DNA from: JAWKRB01 sp041389885
GTDB taxonomy: Bacteria > Myxococcota_A > Polyangia > Polyangiales > Ga0077539
Assembly: GCA_041389885.1 (NCBI GenBank)
Contig: JAWKRB010000005.1
Location: forward strand, 454,699 to 518,698
Direction of reading: 5' to 3'
DNA: 64,000 nt
Shown here: piece by piece, positions 35,031 to 47,087 of the stretch
Layout of the letters: every line of letters begins with the position of its first letter
How positions within the stretch are numbered: position 1 is the first letter of the stretch
The notes under the pieces: generated by a model
Seen by the model: the letters and a program-made list of their open reading frames with translations, nothing else
Told to the model about the DNA's origin: nothing
The model's database searches: none
Position numbers and translations under genes: made by a program

Positions 35031-36689
35031 ATGAGCACGCCCGACCCTCGACCCTCGCCCTCCCTCGAAGACCCCCTCGCCGTCGACGAGGCGGCGCCCG
35101 CCGCCCCGCTGACGACGCACGCGCGCACCCTCGCCGAGGCCCGCGCGCTGCAGCTCCGCCCCCTCGTCGCGGGCGGCGTCGAGGCCATCGCGCGCCAGCA
35201 CGCGAAGGACCGGATGACCGTCTGGGAGCGCATCCGCGTGCTCACCCACGAGCGCCCCATGGTGCTCTTCTCCAACTGGGGGCCGAACCTCGACGGCGCG
35301 TCCCTGGTCACCTGCGTGCTCAACATCCAGGGCCGCGAGGTGGCCTGCTACGGCCATGACTTCACCGTGCGCGCGGGCTCCATGGACGCGACCAACGGTC
35401 GCAAGCTCGCGAAGCTCTTCGAGCTCGCCGGCGCCAAGGGCCTGCCCGTGATCGGCATGAACGACAGCGCGGGCGCCTACGTGCCCGCGGGCGTCGGCGG
35501 CCTCGACGGCTACGCCGAGGCCTTCACCGCGCTGCGCAAGATCTCCGGCGTGGTGCCGAGCATCATGTGCATGTTCGGCTTCAACGCCGGCGGCGGCTCG
35601 TACCTCCCGCGGCAGGGCAGCTTCTTGATCCAGCCCGAGGCGTCGTTCTTCGGGCTCACGGGCCCCGGCGTGATCAAGTCGGTGCTCGGCGAAGAGGTCA
35701 CCCCCGACGACCTCGGAGGGCCGAAGGTGCACGGCGCCTCGGGCGTCGCCGACCTCACCGTCCCCGACGAGGTGGGCGCGCTGCGCACGGCCGTGCGGCT
35801 GCTGTCGTTCCTCCCGAGCCACAACGCCGTGGCCGCGCCCTTTCAGGCCACCAGCGACCCCCTCGACCGACCGACCTCCGAGGTCGACACGCTGCTGCGC
35901 AAGACCTTCGACGCGCCCACGGGCTTCAACACCCCCCTCGACGTCACCCTGATCATCCAGCAGCTCTGCGACCGCGGCGACTACTTCGAGCTGCAGCCCG
36001 GCCGCGCGCGCAACGCCATCACCGCCTTCGGGCGCATCGGCGGCCACGTCGTGGGCTTCGTCGCGAACAACAGCGCCGTGGCCTCGGGGCAGATCGACGT
36101 CGCGGCCTCGTTCAAGATCGCGAGGTTCGTGCGCTTCTGCAACGTCTACAACATCCCGCTGGTCTTCATGGAAGACACCACGGGCTTTCTCCCCGGGCGC
36201 GAGCAGGAGGCCATGGGCATCGTGCACGCGGGCCGCGCGATGCTCGACGCGATCATCGACGTGCGCACGCCGCGCATCCTGCTCATCGTGCGCAACGCCT
36301 TCGGCGGCGCCTACGCGAGCTTCAACAACTACCCCACGGGCGCCGACGCGGTGCTCGCGCTGCCCTCCACCCGCCTCGCGGTGATGGGCCCCGCGGGCAA
36401 GGAGTTCGTCTACAAGGACGAGATCCGCGCGATGCGCGCCAAGGCCGCGAAGATCGAGGCGAGCGAGGGGCGAGAGGCCGCGGCGGCCTTCGCGCGCGCC
36501 GCCGACGCCGCGTTCGTGCAGCGCTACGAGGCCGAGCTGATGAACCCCCGCGAGGCCCTCTCCCTCGGGAGCATCTCGCGCCTGGTCATGCCCGACGAGC
36601 TGCGGCGAGAGCTCGGCGAGACCCTCACCTTCTTGATGCGGCACTACACCCCGTCGGCCATGACCGGCGTGCAGCGGGAGTTTCACTGA
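35031..36689 (+). CDS. Acyl-CoA carboxylase carboxyltransferase subunit (beta), intact
   Basis: This subunit transfers the carboxyl group from carboxybiotin to an acyl-CoA. The ATG at 35031 gives 552 residues with the two crotonase-like halves of the family. The N half has 'VACYGHDFTVRAGSMDATNGRKLAKLFELA', 'GLPVIGMNDSAGAYVPAGVGGLDGY' (the first oxyanion region) and 'SYLPRQGSFLIQPEASFFGLTGPGVIK'. The C half has 'VVGFVANNSAVASGQIDV', 'NIPLVFMEDTTGFLPGREQE', 'RAMLDAIIDVRTPRILLIVRNAFGGAYASFN' (second oxyanion region, 'AFGGAYASF') and 'AVMGPAGKEF'. Propionyl-CoA and methylcrotonyl-CoA carboxylases share these motifs; I cannot assign the substrate. Its stop shares one base with the next ATG (TGATG), so it is made with the biotin carboxylase subunit. 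Confidence 0.9.
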   Translation: MSTPDPRPSPSLEDPLAVDEAAPAAPLTTHARTLAEARALQLRPLVAGGVEAIARQHAKDRMTVWERIRVLTHERPMVLFSNWGPNLDGASLVTCVLNIQGREVACYGHDFTVRAGSMDATNGRKLAKLFELAGAKGLPVIGMNDSAGAYVPAGVGGLDGYAEAFTALRKISGVVPSIMCMFGFNAGGGSYLPRQGSFLIQPEASFFGLTGPGVIKSVLGEEVTPDDLGGPKVHGASGVADLTVPDEVGALRTAVRLLSFLPSHNAVAAPFQATSDPLDRPTSEVDTLLRKTFDAPTGFNTPLDVTLIIQQLCDRGDYFELQPGRARNAITAFGRIGGHVVGFVANNSAVASGQIDVAASFKIARFVRFCNVYNIPLVFMEDTTGFLPGREQEAMGIVHAGRAMLDAIIDVRTPRILLIVRNAFGGAYASFNNYPTGADAVLALPSTRLAVMGPAGKEFVYKDEIRAMRAKAAKIEASEGREAAAAFARAADAAFVQRYEAELMNPREALSLGSISRLVMPDELRRELGETLTFLMRHYTPSAMTGVQREFH

Positions 36690-39506
36690 TGTCCGCCAAG
36701 ACCGACTGGTACGCCGCGAACCCGCTGATCCACCGCGACCGTCGCCTCGGCCGCGCGGCCTCGCCCTGGGTGCGGAGCTTCGCCTGCGAGTCGATGCGGG
36801 TGCTGGTGGTGTGCCGAGGGCCTATTCGCAAAGAGGCCCTCGACGTCTTTCGCGAGATGGGCGCCGACGCCGTGGGGATCCTGCTCAGCGAAGGACTCCA
36901 TCGTGTCCCCCAGGCCCCTCGCGCCCAGGCTGCGCGGCATCGACACCGCCCGCGTGCACCGGGTGCAGGACTACACCGGCGCGACCAAGGCCGAGCGCGT
37001 GCAGCGCACCGGAGAGATCGTCGAGGTCTGCCCGCGCGCACGGCTACCGCTACGTCTTCGCGGGCTACGGCTTCATGGCCGAGGACGAAGACTTCGTGCG
37101 CGCCCTCGAAGACGCCGGGCTCCACCTTCATGGGCCCCCGCGCGAGCGTGCAGGCCGCCGCGGGCAAGAAGGACGAGGCCAAGCGCACCGCCCTGCGCGA
37201 GCGCGTCTCGGTCACGCCGGGCATCGACGACGTCACCACCCGCACGCTGCTCGCAAGCACGGAACGCTCCCGGCGCTGCGGGCTTGCGCCGACGCCCACG
37301 GGCTCGCGGTCGAGCTGCCCGACGGAGCTGCCGCTGGGAGCGGGCGCCGAGCGCGTGCTCCACGCGAGCTACGCCGCGCGGGTCGACGTGATCACCGTCG
37401 ACGAGCTCGGCGACGAGGTCGCGCGCTGCGCCGCCGACTTCTTCACCGCGAACCCGGTCGGCGGCTGCGGCTCAAGGCCATCGGCGGGGGCGGGGGCAAG
37501 GCCAGCGCATCCTCTCGGGCTCCGCCGACGAGGCCGCGGCGCAGGCGCCCAAGGCCGTCGCGAGATCCTCGGCGAGGTGAAGGCCGCGGGGGTGGGCGAC
37601 AACAAGAACATCCTCCTGGAGCTCAACGTCGAGGAGACGCGGCACAACGAGATCCAGCTCCTGGGCAACGGGCGCTGGTGCGTCTCCCTCGGCGGGCGCG
37701 ACTGCTCGCTGCAGATGCACGAGCAGAAGCTCCTCGAGGTGTCGCTCACGCAGGAGGAGCTCGCGTCGGCGGTGGCCTCGGCCCAGGCCCTCGGGCGCGA
37801 CGAGAAGGCCCGGGCCCTCGCCGCCGACCTCGAGACGCTGCGGCGCATGGAGGCCGAGGCCGAGCGCTTCGGCCTGGCCGTGGGCCTCGACAGCGCGTCG
37901 ACCTTCGAGTGCATCGTCGACGGGCCGCGGCACTACTTCATGGAGGTCAACACCCGCATCAGGTGGAGCACCGGGTCTCAGGCTCTGCTACGCGCTGCGC
38001 TTCGCGACCCCGAGGACCCCGACGATGTCTTCGAGGTGCACTCCTCGTCGAGGCCATGGCGCTGGTGGCGGTGCACGGCGCGCGGCTGCCGCGTACGGGC
38101 GAGTGCGCCGCGAGGCCGCCGCCCTCGAGGCGAGGCTCAACGCCACCGACCGCGCCCTCGCGCCGCACGCGGGGGGCGTGATCGTGGCGTGGTCGCCGCC
38201 GGTGCCCTGGGAGATCCGCGACGACCAGGGGATCTGCTTCGCCAACCCCGACACCGGGCAGTTCATGCACTACCGCCTCGCGGGGGCCTACGACAGCAAC
38301 GTCGCGCTGCTGGTCACGGCGGCCGACGGGCGGCGCCAGAGCTACCTGCGCATGGCCGAGATCCTCCGGCGCACGCGGCTGCGGGGCCACGACCTGCGCA
38401 CCAACCGGGAGTTTCACTACGGCCTGGTGCACTGGTTCCTCGCGAGGGACGTGTACGCGAGGCCCTCGACGCGCTTCGTGCTGCCGTACCTCGCGCTCGT
38501 GGGCTCGCTCTTCGAGGAGGTGCAGCGCCTCGACCTCGACGTCGCCTGGGCGGGTCTCTGCGCCCACTGGCAGCGCGCCGCCCGCGACGGGGGAGACCCC
38601 GCGGCGACGCGCAAGGCCCTGCAGCTCAAGGAGACGCTGCTGCTGCGCCCCCTGCGCGCGCTCCTCGCCGAGCCGCACATGCTGTCGGCGTGGCTGAGCT
38701 ACAACGCCGAGAAGTACACCGTCGAAGACGGCGCCGTGCGCTGGAGGGTGAACCCCCTCGAGGTGCTCCGAGACACCTACTGGCTCCTCGACATGGACTA
38801 CCGCGCCCGCGCCCCCGCGGCCTACGTCATCTGGGACCACGACCAGGCGCTGCTCACCCGCGCCCTGGGCTTCTACAACCACCTCGGCCTGCGTCTCGGA
38901 GACGTCGACTGGCCCACACGGCTCCAGCAGCTCGCCGATCCCTCTGCGCCGCAGGGCGTTGATGACGCCCTGTGGGCCCGCGTGCGCGCCTCGCACGAGG
39001 GCTTTCAGCTCGGGGTCGAGGCGCTGGGGCTGCTGTGCCTCCTGGGCGAGCGGGTGCGCTTCGCGTCGCTCAGGCTCCGCGACGACCTCACCGTCGAGAT
39101 CCCCGAGGCCCTCACCGACCCGACGCTCCAGGACCGCATGCGCAAGGTGCTCGCCCCCCCGCCGCAGGCCTCGCGCGACGAGGTCCTCGCGGTGTCGGGC
39201 GGGATGTTCTACGGCCAGGAGGCGCCAGATCGACCGCCCTTCGTGACCGTGGGGAGCCGCTTCAAGGTCGGCGATCCGCTCTACATGATCGAGGTCATGA
39301 AGATGTTCAACACGGTGCACGCGACCTTCTCGGGAGTGGTCGAGGAGATCCTCGTCGACTCCGCCGAGGGCACCGTGGTGCGCCGCGGGCAGCCGTTGTT
39401 TCGCGTGCGACCCGACGAGCGCGTCGAGGCCGAAGAGCCCGCGGCCCGCGCGGCGCGGCTCAAGGCGCACACCGAGGCGTACCTCCCGGGGTTGCTCCCG
39501 CGCTGA
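36689..39506 (+). pseudogene. Biotin carboxylase / BCCP alpha subunit with about a dozen frameshifts in the first half
   Basis: The repaired protein of about 930 residues would carboxylate its own biotin and pair with the carboxyltransferase just upstream. Conserved pieces occur in all three frames: 'MRVLVVCRGPIRKEAL', 'GYRYVFAGYGFMAEDEDFVRALEDAG', 'FMGPRASVQAAAGKKDEAKR', the ATP-grasp loop 'LKAIGGGGGK', 'NILLELNVEETRHNEIQLLGNG', 'YFMEVNTRI(QVEHRV)S'. From 38107 to the end the frame is clean and ends with the biotin site 'MIEVMKMFNTVHATFSG' (Lys of EVMKM, near 39298). The indels fall between about 36890 and 38107. Many are single bases in C or G runs, others not. Between these two domains lies a 350-residue helical region. 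As read it cannot be made whole, so either the enzyme is inactive or the sequence has errors. Confidence 0.72.
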
Positions 39507-39626
39507 CGCGCCGGCGCCGTGGGGCGCTTCGCCGCGGGTCGAATCCGTGAACATCCGAGAGCTTCGGGCTAGGCTCCCGCGGTCCTCGACGGGCGCCCCG
39601 CGCCGTCGTTCCAGGGAGGTTCTCTT

Positions 39627-41965
<2,339 letters not shown>

Positions 41966-41969
<4 letters not shown>

Positions 41970-42904
41970 CCTACGCGCACCACGACCTTGCCCCGCGCGC
42001 GGCGGGTCTCGATCCGCCGCTGCGCGTCGGCGGCGTGATCGAGGTCGAACACGCTGTCGATCACGGGCTTCAAGAAGCCCGCGGTGACCCACTGCGCGAG
42101 GTGCTCGAGGTCGCTCCTGCGGCTCTCGACCACCACCAGCCGCGCCCGCGGAAAGCCCAGCGCCGTGCGGGCGTGGTCGATCACGTTGCGCGCGGAGGGC
42201 ACCGTGGTGACGTAGGTGCCCAGGGCCGTGAGCGAGGGTCGTACGGCCCCGAACGATCGGTTGCCGAAGGCGTCGAACACGCAGTCCCAGCGGGGCTCGT
42301 CGTAGGGCGAGGCGACCGCGTAGTCGAGGGCCTCGATGGCCCCGAGGCTGAGGCACAGCTCCATGTTCGCCGCGCTCGAGAGCGTCGAGACCCGCGCGCC
42401 GAGGGTGCGCGCGATCTGGATCGCGAAGACCCCGACGCCCCCCGACGCGCCGTTGATCAGCACGCGGTCGTCGTGCTTCACCCGCCCGAGGTCCCGCAGC
42501 GACTGCAGCGCCGTGAGCGCCGCGAGGGGGATCGCCGCGGCCCCCTGAAAGTCTAGCCCCTCGGGCATCAGCGCGAGCTCGTGCGTGCTGCACACCAGCG
42601 ACTCGGCGAGGGCGCCGCCGCCGTGCCGCGAGAGCATCCCGAAGACCCGGTCGCCGACGGAGACGTCCGAGACGCCCGCGCCCACCGCGTCGACCTCGCC
42701 CGCGAAGTCATAGCCCACCGCGCGGGGAAAGCGCGCGCCCGCGAGCCAGCGCATGCGGCCCTTGCGCAGCAGCACGTCCTTGGGGTTCAGCGCCGCCGCG
42801 CGCACGCGAACGCGCACCTCGCCGGCGCGGGGCGTCGCCTCGTCGACCTCGCGCACGACGAGCACCGAGGCGTCTCCGAAGCGGTCGTACTCGACGCGGC
42901 GCAT
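41966..42904 (-). CDS. Zinc-independent MDR-family NAD(P)H:quinone oxidoreductase-like protein
   Basis: This is a medium-chain reductase of the quinone oxidoreductase group. The N-terminal GroES-like half has 'GEVRVRVRAAALNPKDVLLRKG' and 'PRAVGYDFAGEVDAVGAGV'. The Rossmann half has 'DDRVLINGASGGVGVFAIQIARTLGARVSTLSS' (NADPH-binding AxxGGVG-type loop, ~residue 145-160) and 'WDCVFDAFGN'. The zinc ligands of alcohol dehydrogenases are missing, as expected for this group. At 312 residues it is normal. ATG at 42904. It overlaps the end of the Stig1 gene by four bases on the opposite strand (shared CTAG). Substrate unknown; small quinones or enones are typical in the family. Confidence 0.85.
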
Positions 42905-43003
42905 CGTGGGCGCACTGTATTCCCAGCGCGCAACAGAATCGAGAAGAAGCGCCGACGACCTCGCGACGGCCCCGGAGGGGCGCCGACGTCGCGGGCCCGC
43001 GGA

Positions 43004-43843
43004 CTACAGCGAGAGAAAGAGCTTCGTGAGGATGAAGTCGGTGACCAGCACGGCGATCGCCGCGGCCACCACGGTGCGGGTGGTGGACTGCCCCACGCCC
43101 TCGGTGCCGCCCCGCGTGGTCATCCCGTTGTAACAACCGATCATGGCGATGGCGACGCCGAAGAACGGCGCCTTGCCCACTCCCGAGAGAAAGTCTTGCA
43201 TCCGCACCGACTCGAGGGCCGTGCGAAAGAAGAACTCCATCGGCGTGCCGAACTGGAGCCGCGCCACGAGCATCGCGCCGACGAAGCCCACCACGTCGGC
43301 GAAGAGCGCCAGCACCGGGATGAGGATCACGCAGGCCACCAGCCGGGGCACCACCAGCTTCTTGATCGGGTCGGCGCCCAGCGCGCGGATCGCGTCGATC
43401 TGCTCGGTGACGGCCATGGACCCGAGCTCGGCGGCCATGCCCGAGCCGATGCGCGCGCCCACCACGAGGGCCGTGAGCGAGGGCGCGAGCTCGCGGGTGA
43501 TCGACAGGCCCACCACCCGTCCGACGTAGTCGGTGGCGCCGAAGCGCTCGAGGCCGAAGGCGAACTGCACGGTCATCACCATGCCCACGAAGAGCGCCGT
43601 GATGTTCGCGATGCTCACCGAGCGCACGCCCATCTGGTAGAGCTGGTACACCACCTCGCGGGCCTCGAAGGGCCGTGAGGGCAGGGCGCGCAGGGCCTCG
43701 CCGAAGAGCAGGGTCATGCCGCCGAGCTCTTCGAGAAAGGCCTCGAGGCCCCTCCAGGCGACCTCGAGCACCGAGGGCTCCGGCGGGCGCGGGGGCAGCA
43801 GGCTGGGCCGCGCGGGCGGCTGCGTCGCGGAGGCCTCGCTCAC
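43004..43843 (-). CDS. mlaE: MlaE-family lipid ABC-transporter permease
   Basis: The permease of an MCE/Mla-type transporter that moves phospholipids between inner and outer membranes. I chose the GTG at 43843 because it overlaps the stop of the upstream lipoprotein gene (GTGA). The frame is open further, but that part is a shadow. The 279 residues have a polar N-terminus of about 40 residues and five to six membrane helices. The hallmark MlaE sequences are present: 'YQMGVRSVSIANITALFVGMVMTVQ', 'GLSITRELAPSLTALVVGARIGSGMAAELGSM', 'TEQIDAIRALGADPIKKLVVPR', and 'GCYNGMTTRGGTEGVG'. The ATPase (MlaF) and MCE protein (MlaD) are not visible here, so they would have to be supplied elsewhere. Confidence 0.9.
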   Translation of the reverse strand: MSEASATQPPARPSLLPPRPPEPSVLEVAWRGLEAFLEELGGMTLLFGEALRALPSRPFEAREVVYQLYQMGVRSVSIANITALFVGMVMTVQFAFGLERFGATDYVGRVVGLSITRELAPSLTALVVGARIGSGMAAELGSMAVTEQIDAIRALGADPIKKLVVPRLVACVILIPVLALFADVVGFVGAMLVARLQFGTPMEFFFRTALESVRMQDFLSGVGKAPFFGVAIAMIGCYNGMTTRGGTEGVGQSTTRTVVAAAIAVLVTDFILTKLFLSL

Positions 43844-44453
43844 GGCGCGCTCAGGCTCGTGCGGGTGGTGCGAAACCCCCGGGCGAAGGACGCGAAGGAT
43901 GCGCGCGCGGCGTCGAAGCGCTCGGGCGGGGCGATGAGGCCGAGGTCGTAGACGCAGCCGTCCTTCTTCATCACGTAGAGCTCGATGCCGCGGGGCACGC
44001 CGTCGAGGCGCGCGGTGAGCACGACGTGGCGCGCCTCGCGCTGGTCGAAGGGGACGGTCTCTTCGAGGCTCACCTCGCGGCGGGTGAAGCCGATGAGCAG
44101 GTGCTGCACCAGCGCCGTGAGGGGTGTCTTGCGAGCGCTCGCAGGTGTGGTCGACGTGAATCACCCCCGGTGTCGCGGTCGTGCCAGGCGAGGTCGTTGT
44201 CGTCGATGCTCACCCGGCGCCAGGACGGGGGCACCGGGCCGATCTCGTAGTCGACGCGATCGGTCTGCACGCTGCGGCCGTCGACGCGAACACCGCCGGA
44301 GGCGCAGGAGAGGGCGAGGAGCGCGGGGAGCGCCGGAGTGATCCAGGGCGTGACGACACGGCGGGGGACTCTACCCTCAGGAGCGCGAAACCCAATGCCG
44401 GCTCGCTCTAAAATTGACGCGCCGGGAGCGCGGCGAATACCATGAAAAGTCAA
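43840..44453 (-). pseudogene. Lipoprotein-like gene upstream of mlaE, frameshifted, start uncertain
   Basis: Two frames together give one protein: 'WITPALPALLALSCASGGVRVDGRSVQTDRVDYEIGP...SWRRVSIDDNDLAWHDRDTGG', then, after a shift near 44162 and another near 44123, 'QHLLIGFTRREVSLEETVPFDQREARHVVLTARLDGVPRGIELYVMKKDGCVYDLGLIAPPERF'. The first part has a lipobox 'ALSC'. The only in-frame start is a TTG at 44453, too far upstream for a neat signal peptide, so another indel may hide the real start near 44360. Its stop overlaps the mlaE start, so both belong to one operon. The repaired protein is about 180 residues and could be a lipid-transport accessory lipoprotein; this is inference from position only. 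Confidence 0.6.
44414..44443 (+). promoter_or_regulatory. Probable sigma-70-type promoter for the HD-GYP gene
   Basis: TTGACG at 44414-44419 and TACCAT at 44438-44443 are separated by 18 bases within an unusually AT-rich stretch. Transcription would begin about 8 bases before the ATG at 44458, giving a near-leaderless message. Confidence 0.45.
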
Positions 44454-44457
44454 TCAG

Positions 44458-46386
44458 ATGACCGGCTCCCCGCAGAGCGACCTCGTCGAGCAGCTCCTCT
44501 CTGAGGGACTCGTCAGCAATGACCAGATGGAGGCGACGATCCATCACCTCGCGCAGCATGGCGGGCGCCTGGAGGACGTCCTCATCGATCGCGGGGCCGT
44601 GGCCGAGCAGGACCTCCTGAAGTTCCTCGCGAAGGTGCATCGAACGCGCTTCGTGGTGACGCAGAAGCTCGCGCGGGTCGACATCGACCGGGGCCTCCTC
44701 GAGCTCGTGCCCCGCGGCGTGGCCGAGGCGCTGCAGGTGTTCCCGATCCTCTATGAGTCCACCGGGGCGGTGCTCTCGGTGGTGGCCGCGAACCCCGGCG
44801 ACCCCGAGCTCGTGGCCGGGCTCCGAGAGTGCACCGGGGCCAACGACGTCAAGGTCTACGTCGCCCGCCCCGCGGGCGTGCGCGCGGCGATCCTCAAGCA
44901 CTACAACGGCGAGCTCTACGCCTTCGCGCAGCTCGATCAGTCGGGGCGTCAGCAGTACATGACCCTCCTCGACCTCTACGAGCGCAACGCCAGCGCCTTC
45001 GGCTCGCAGGTCGGCCCGATGCCCGAGCCCCCCCGCGAGCGCACCCTCTCCGAGAAGGAGCTGGCGCGCCCGGCCGCCCCCGCCCGCAGCACGTCGAGCC
45101 GCGCGAGCCTCGCCGAGGTCGCCACGGTGCTCGTCTCGCTCCTCGAGAACGGACGGGGCGAGCTGCGCGGCCACTCGGTGCACGTCGCCCGCATGGTGCG
45201 AAAGCTCGGCGAGCGGATCCGCCTCGCGCCCGAAGAGATCCACTCGGCGTACCTCGCCGCGCTGCTCCACGACGTGGGCAAGTCGTCGACCTACCACCTC
45301 ACGCCCCTCAACGTCGCCGTCTTCGAGAGCCACCGGGCGGTGGCGCAGAAGTCCCACGACACGCCCTCGAGGCTCTTCGAGTCGGTGCCCCTCGACGCCA
45401 CCAGCGCCGCGGCGATCCAGTCGATGTACGAGCGCTTCGACGGCCAGGGCTTCCCCGACGGGCTCGCGGGCAAGGAGATCCCCCTCGGCGCGCGGCTGCT
45501 CTCGATGGTCGACACCTACTGCGACCTCACGCAGAACCCGCGCAACCCCTACCGCCGCGCCCTCAGCCCCGCCGAGGCCTGCGAGGTCCTCGACCGGCAC
45601 CGCAACGTGATCTTCGACCGCAACCTCATCGACCTGCTGCGGCAGACCGTCACCGGCGACGACCTGCGCGCCAAGCTCCTCGCCGAGCGCTCGGGGGTGC
45701 TCGTGCTCGACCCCGACCCCGAAGAGAGCACCGTGCTCGAGCTCAGGCTCCTCGAGGAGGGCTTCGACGTGCACGCCGCCCGCGGCGCCGAAGAGGCCCT
45801 GGGGATGTTCTCTCGCCTCAGCTTCGAGACCGTGATCTCCGAGACCGACCTGGGCGAGGTGAGCGGCGTCGAGCTCCTGCGCAGCGTGCGCGAGAGCGGG
45901 CAGCCCTGGGCCAAGGTCGCGTGGGTCTTCGTGACCCGCGACGCGCGCCGAGACACGGTCGCCGCGGGCTACGAGGCCGGCGCCAGCGACTACGTCATCA
46001 AGCCCGCGCCGCCCGAGGTGCTCATCGCCAAGGTGCGGCAGCTGCTCGCGCAGAAATCCGCCAGGGCGCCGAGGGGCGTGGCGGGCTCGCTGAGCGAGAT
46101 GGCGCTCCCCGACGTGATCCAGGTGCTGTGCCAGGGACGCAAGTCGGGGCAGCTCCGCATCCGCTCGGGGGGCGAGTCGGGCGAGGTGCACTTTCACGAC
46201 GGCGCCGTGGTGAACGCGCTCTTCGCCTCGCACCGCGCCGAAGAGGCCCTCTACGAGATGCTGGGCCTCGTCGAGGGAGACTTCACCTTCGACCCCTCGT
46301 TCAAGGCCAGCGCGCGGGTGATCACCACCCCCGTCGAGGGCGCTGCTCCTCGAGGGCATGCGCCGCCTCGACGAGGCCGCGCCTGA
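44458..46386 (+). CDS. MshEN-HD-GYP-REC-PATAN signalling protein
   Basis: A 642-residue cytoplasmic protein with four modules. Residues 15-145 look like the N-terminal GspE/MshE domain ('EQLLSEGLVSNDQMEATIHH...GRLEDVLIDRGAVAEQDLLKFLA'), which in MshE binds cyclic di-GMP. Residues 215-395 are an HD-GYP phosphodiesterase: 'HSVHVARMVRKLGERI', 'AALLHDVGKSSTYHL' and 'MYERFDGQGFPDGLAGKEIPLGARLLSMVDTYCDLT', with the HD and the GYP-related 'GQGFP' motif. Residues 420-540 are a receiver with 'VLVLDPDPEES', the likely phospho-acceptor Asp in 'VISETDLGEVSG' and Lys in 'YVIKPAPPEVL'. Residues 555-640 are a DUF4388/PATAN domain. The last dozen codons appear shifted near 46340, since 'ALLLEGMRRLDEA' continues in another frame, but the same stop region is reached. 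The combination suggests c-di-GMP-linked control of type IV pili or motility. Confidence 0.88.
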   Translation: MTGSPQSDLVEQLLSEGLVSNDQMEATIHHLAQHGGRLEDVLIDRGAVAEQDLLKFLAKVHRTRFVVTQKLARVDIDRGLLELVPRGVAEALQVFPILYESTGAVLSVVAANPGDPELVAGLRECTGANDVKVYVARPAGVRAAILKHYNGELYAFAQLDQSGRQQYMTLLDLYERNASAFGSQVGPMPEPPRERTLSEKELARPAAPARSTSSRASLAEVATVLVSLLENGRGELRGHSVHVARMVRKLGERIRLAPEEIHSAYLAALLHDVGKSSTYHLTPLNVAVFESHRAVAQKSHDTPSRLFESVPLDATSAAAIQSMYERFDGQGFPDGLAGKEIPLGARLLSMVDTYCDLTQNPRNPYRRALSPAEACEVLDRHRNVIFDRNLIDLLRQTVTGDDLRAKLLAERSGVLVLDPDPEESTVLELRLLEEGFDVHAARGAEEALGMFSRLSFETVISETDLGEVSGVELLRSVRESGQPWAKVAWVFVTRDARRDTVAAGYEAGASDYVIKPAPPEVLIAKVRQLLAQKSARAPRGVAGSLSEMALPDVIQVLCQGRKSGQLRIRSGGESGEVHFHDGAVVNALFASHRAEEALYEMLGLVEGDFTFDPSFKASARVITTPVEGAAPRGHAPPRRGRA

Positions 46387-46388
46387 GC

Positions 46389-47055
46389 CTACAGGGCCTC
46401 GGGCTCGCTCGGGGCCTCGGGCTCAGGCAGCGCGAAGACCTCCGCGTGCTCGAGAACAACGCGAGGGCGAGGCAAGGGTGAAGCTCGCGTTGCGCGTGCG
46501 CGCCTCGCGCAGGCGCCCGCGGCGGGAGCCGGCGCGCCTCGGATTTGACCGTACTCCGCGGCCATGCGGCGTGGCGTCGTTGTTGTTTGCGCGCGTCGAC
46601 CCGCGCGCCCGGCGATCAGCAGCTCGACGCAGAGACTCATTGGCCGTACTCGGCGATGTGCAGCGGCGTCGCGCCGCGTCGTGCTCGCGCGCCTCGAGGT
46701 TCGCGCCGCGGTCGGCGAGGGCGGCGAGGAGCGAGGCGCGGCCCTCGCTGGCCAGTGCATCGCCGTGTGGTGCCCGTTGCGGTCAGCGCCGAAGTCGGCG
46801 CCGCGGTCCATGAGCAGCAGCGCGACGGCCTCGTGGCCGTCGAAGATCGCCCAGTCGAGGGGAGACTGCCGCGCGTTGTCCCTGCGGGTGACCTTCGCGC
46901 CGCGGTCGATGAGCAGCGGCCGCCGCGAGGTGCCCCCGCCGCCGCGTGGTGGAGCGCCGTCGCGCCACGTCAGCGTCGGCGTCGTCGAAGGAGGCGCCGT
47001 CCAGCAGGGCGGTCGCCTCGTCGAAGTCCGTCGCGCGCAGCCTCGTGCAGCTCAT
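46389..47055 (-). pseudogene. Ankyrin-repeat protein gene with multiple frameshifts
   Basis: From ATG 47055 ('MSCTRLRATDFDEATALLDGA') the ankyrin pattern can be followed only by changing frame several times: 'DRGAKVTRRDNARQSPLDWAIFDGHEAVALLLMDRGADFGADRNGHHTAMHW', then 'GRASLLAALADRGANLEAREHD', 'ATPLHIAEYGQ', and a last unit around 'DARNNNDATP' followed by 'MAAEYGQIR'. The end 'PRVVLEHAEVFALPEPEAP' and stop at 46389 look genuine. Four ankyrin units of about 33 residues are present. At least five indels interrupt about 220 codons. It converges with the HD-GYP gene, two bases apart. Confidence 0.6.
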
Positions 47056-47087
47056 GCGCGCGATGAGGCTGCGAAGCGACACCAGCG

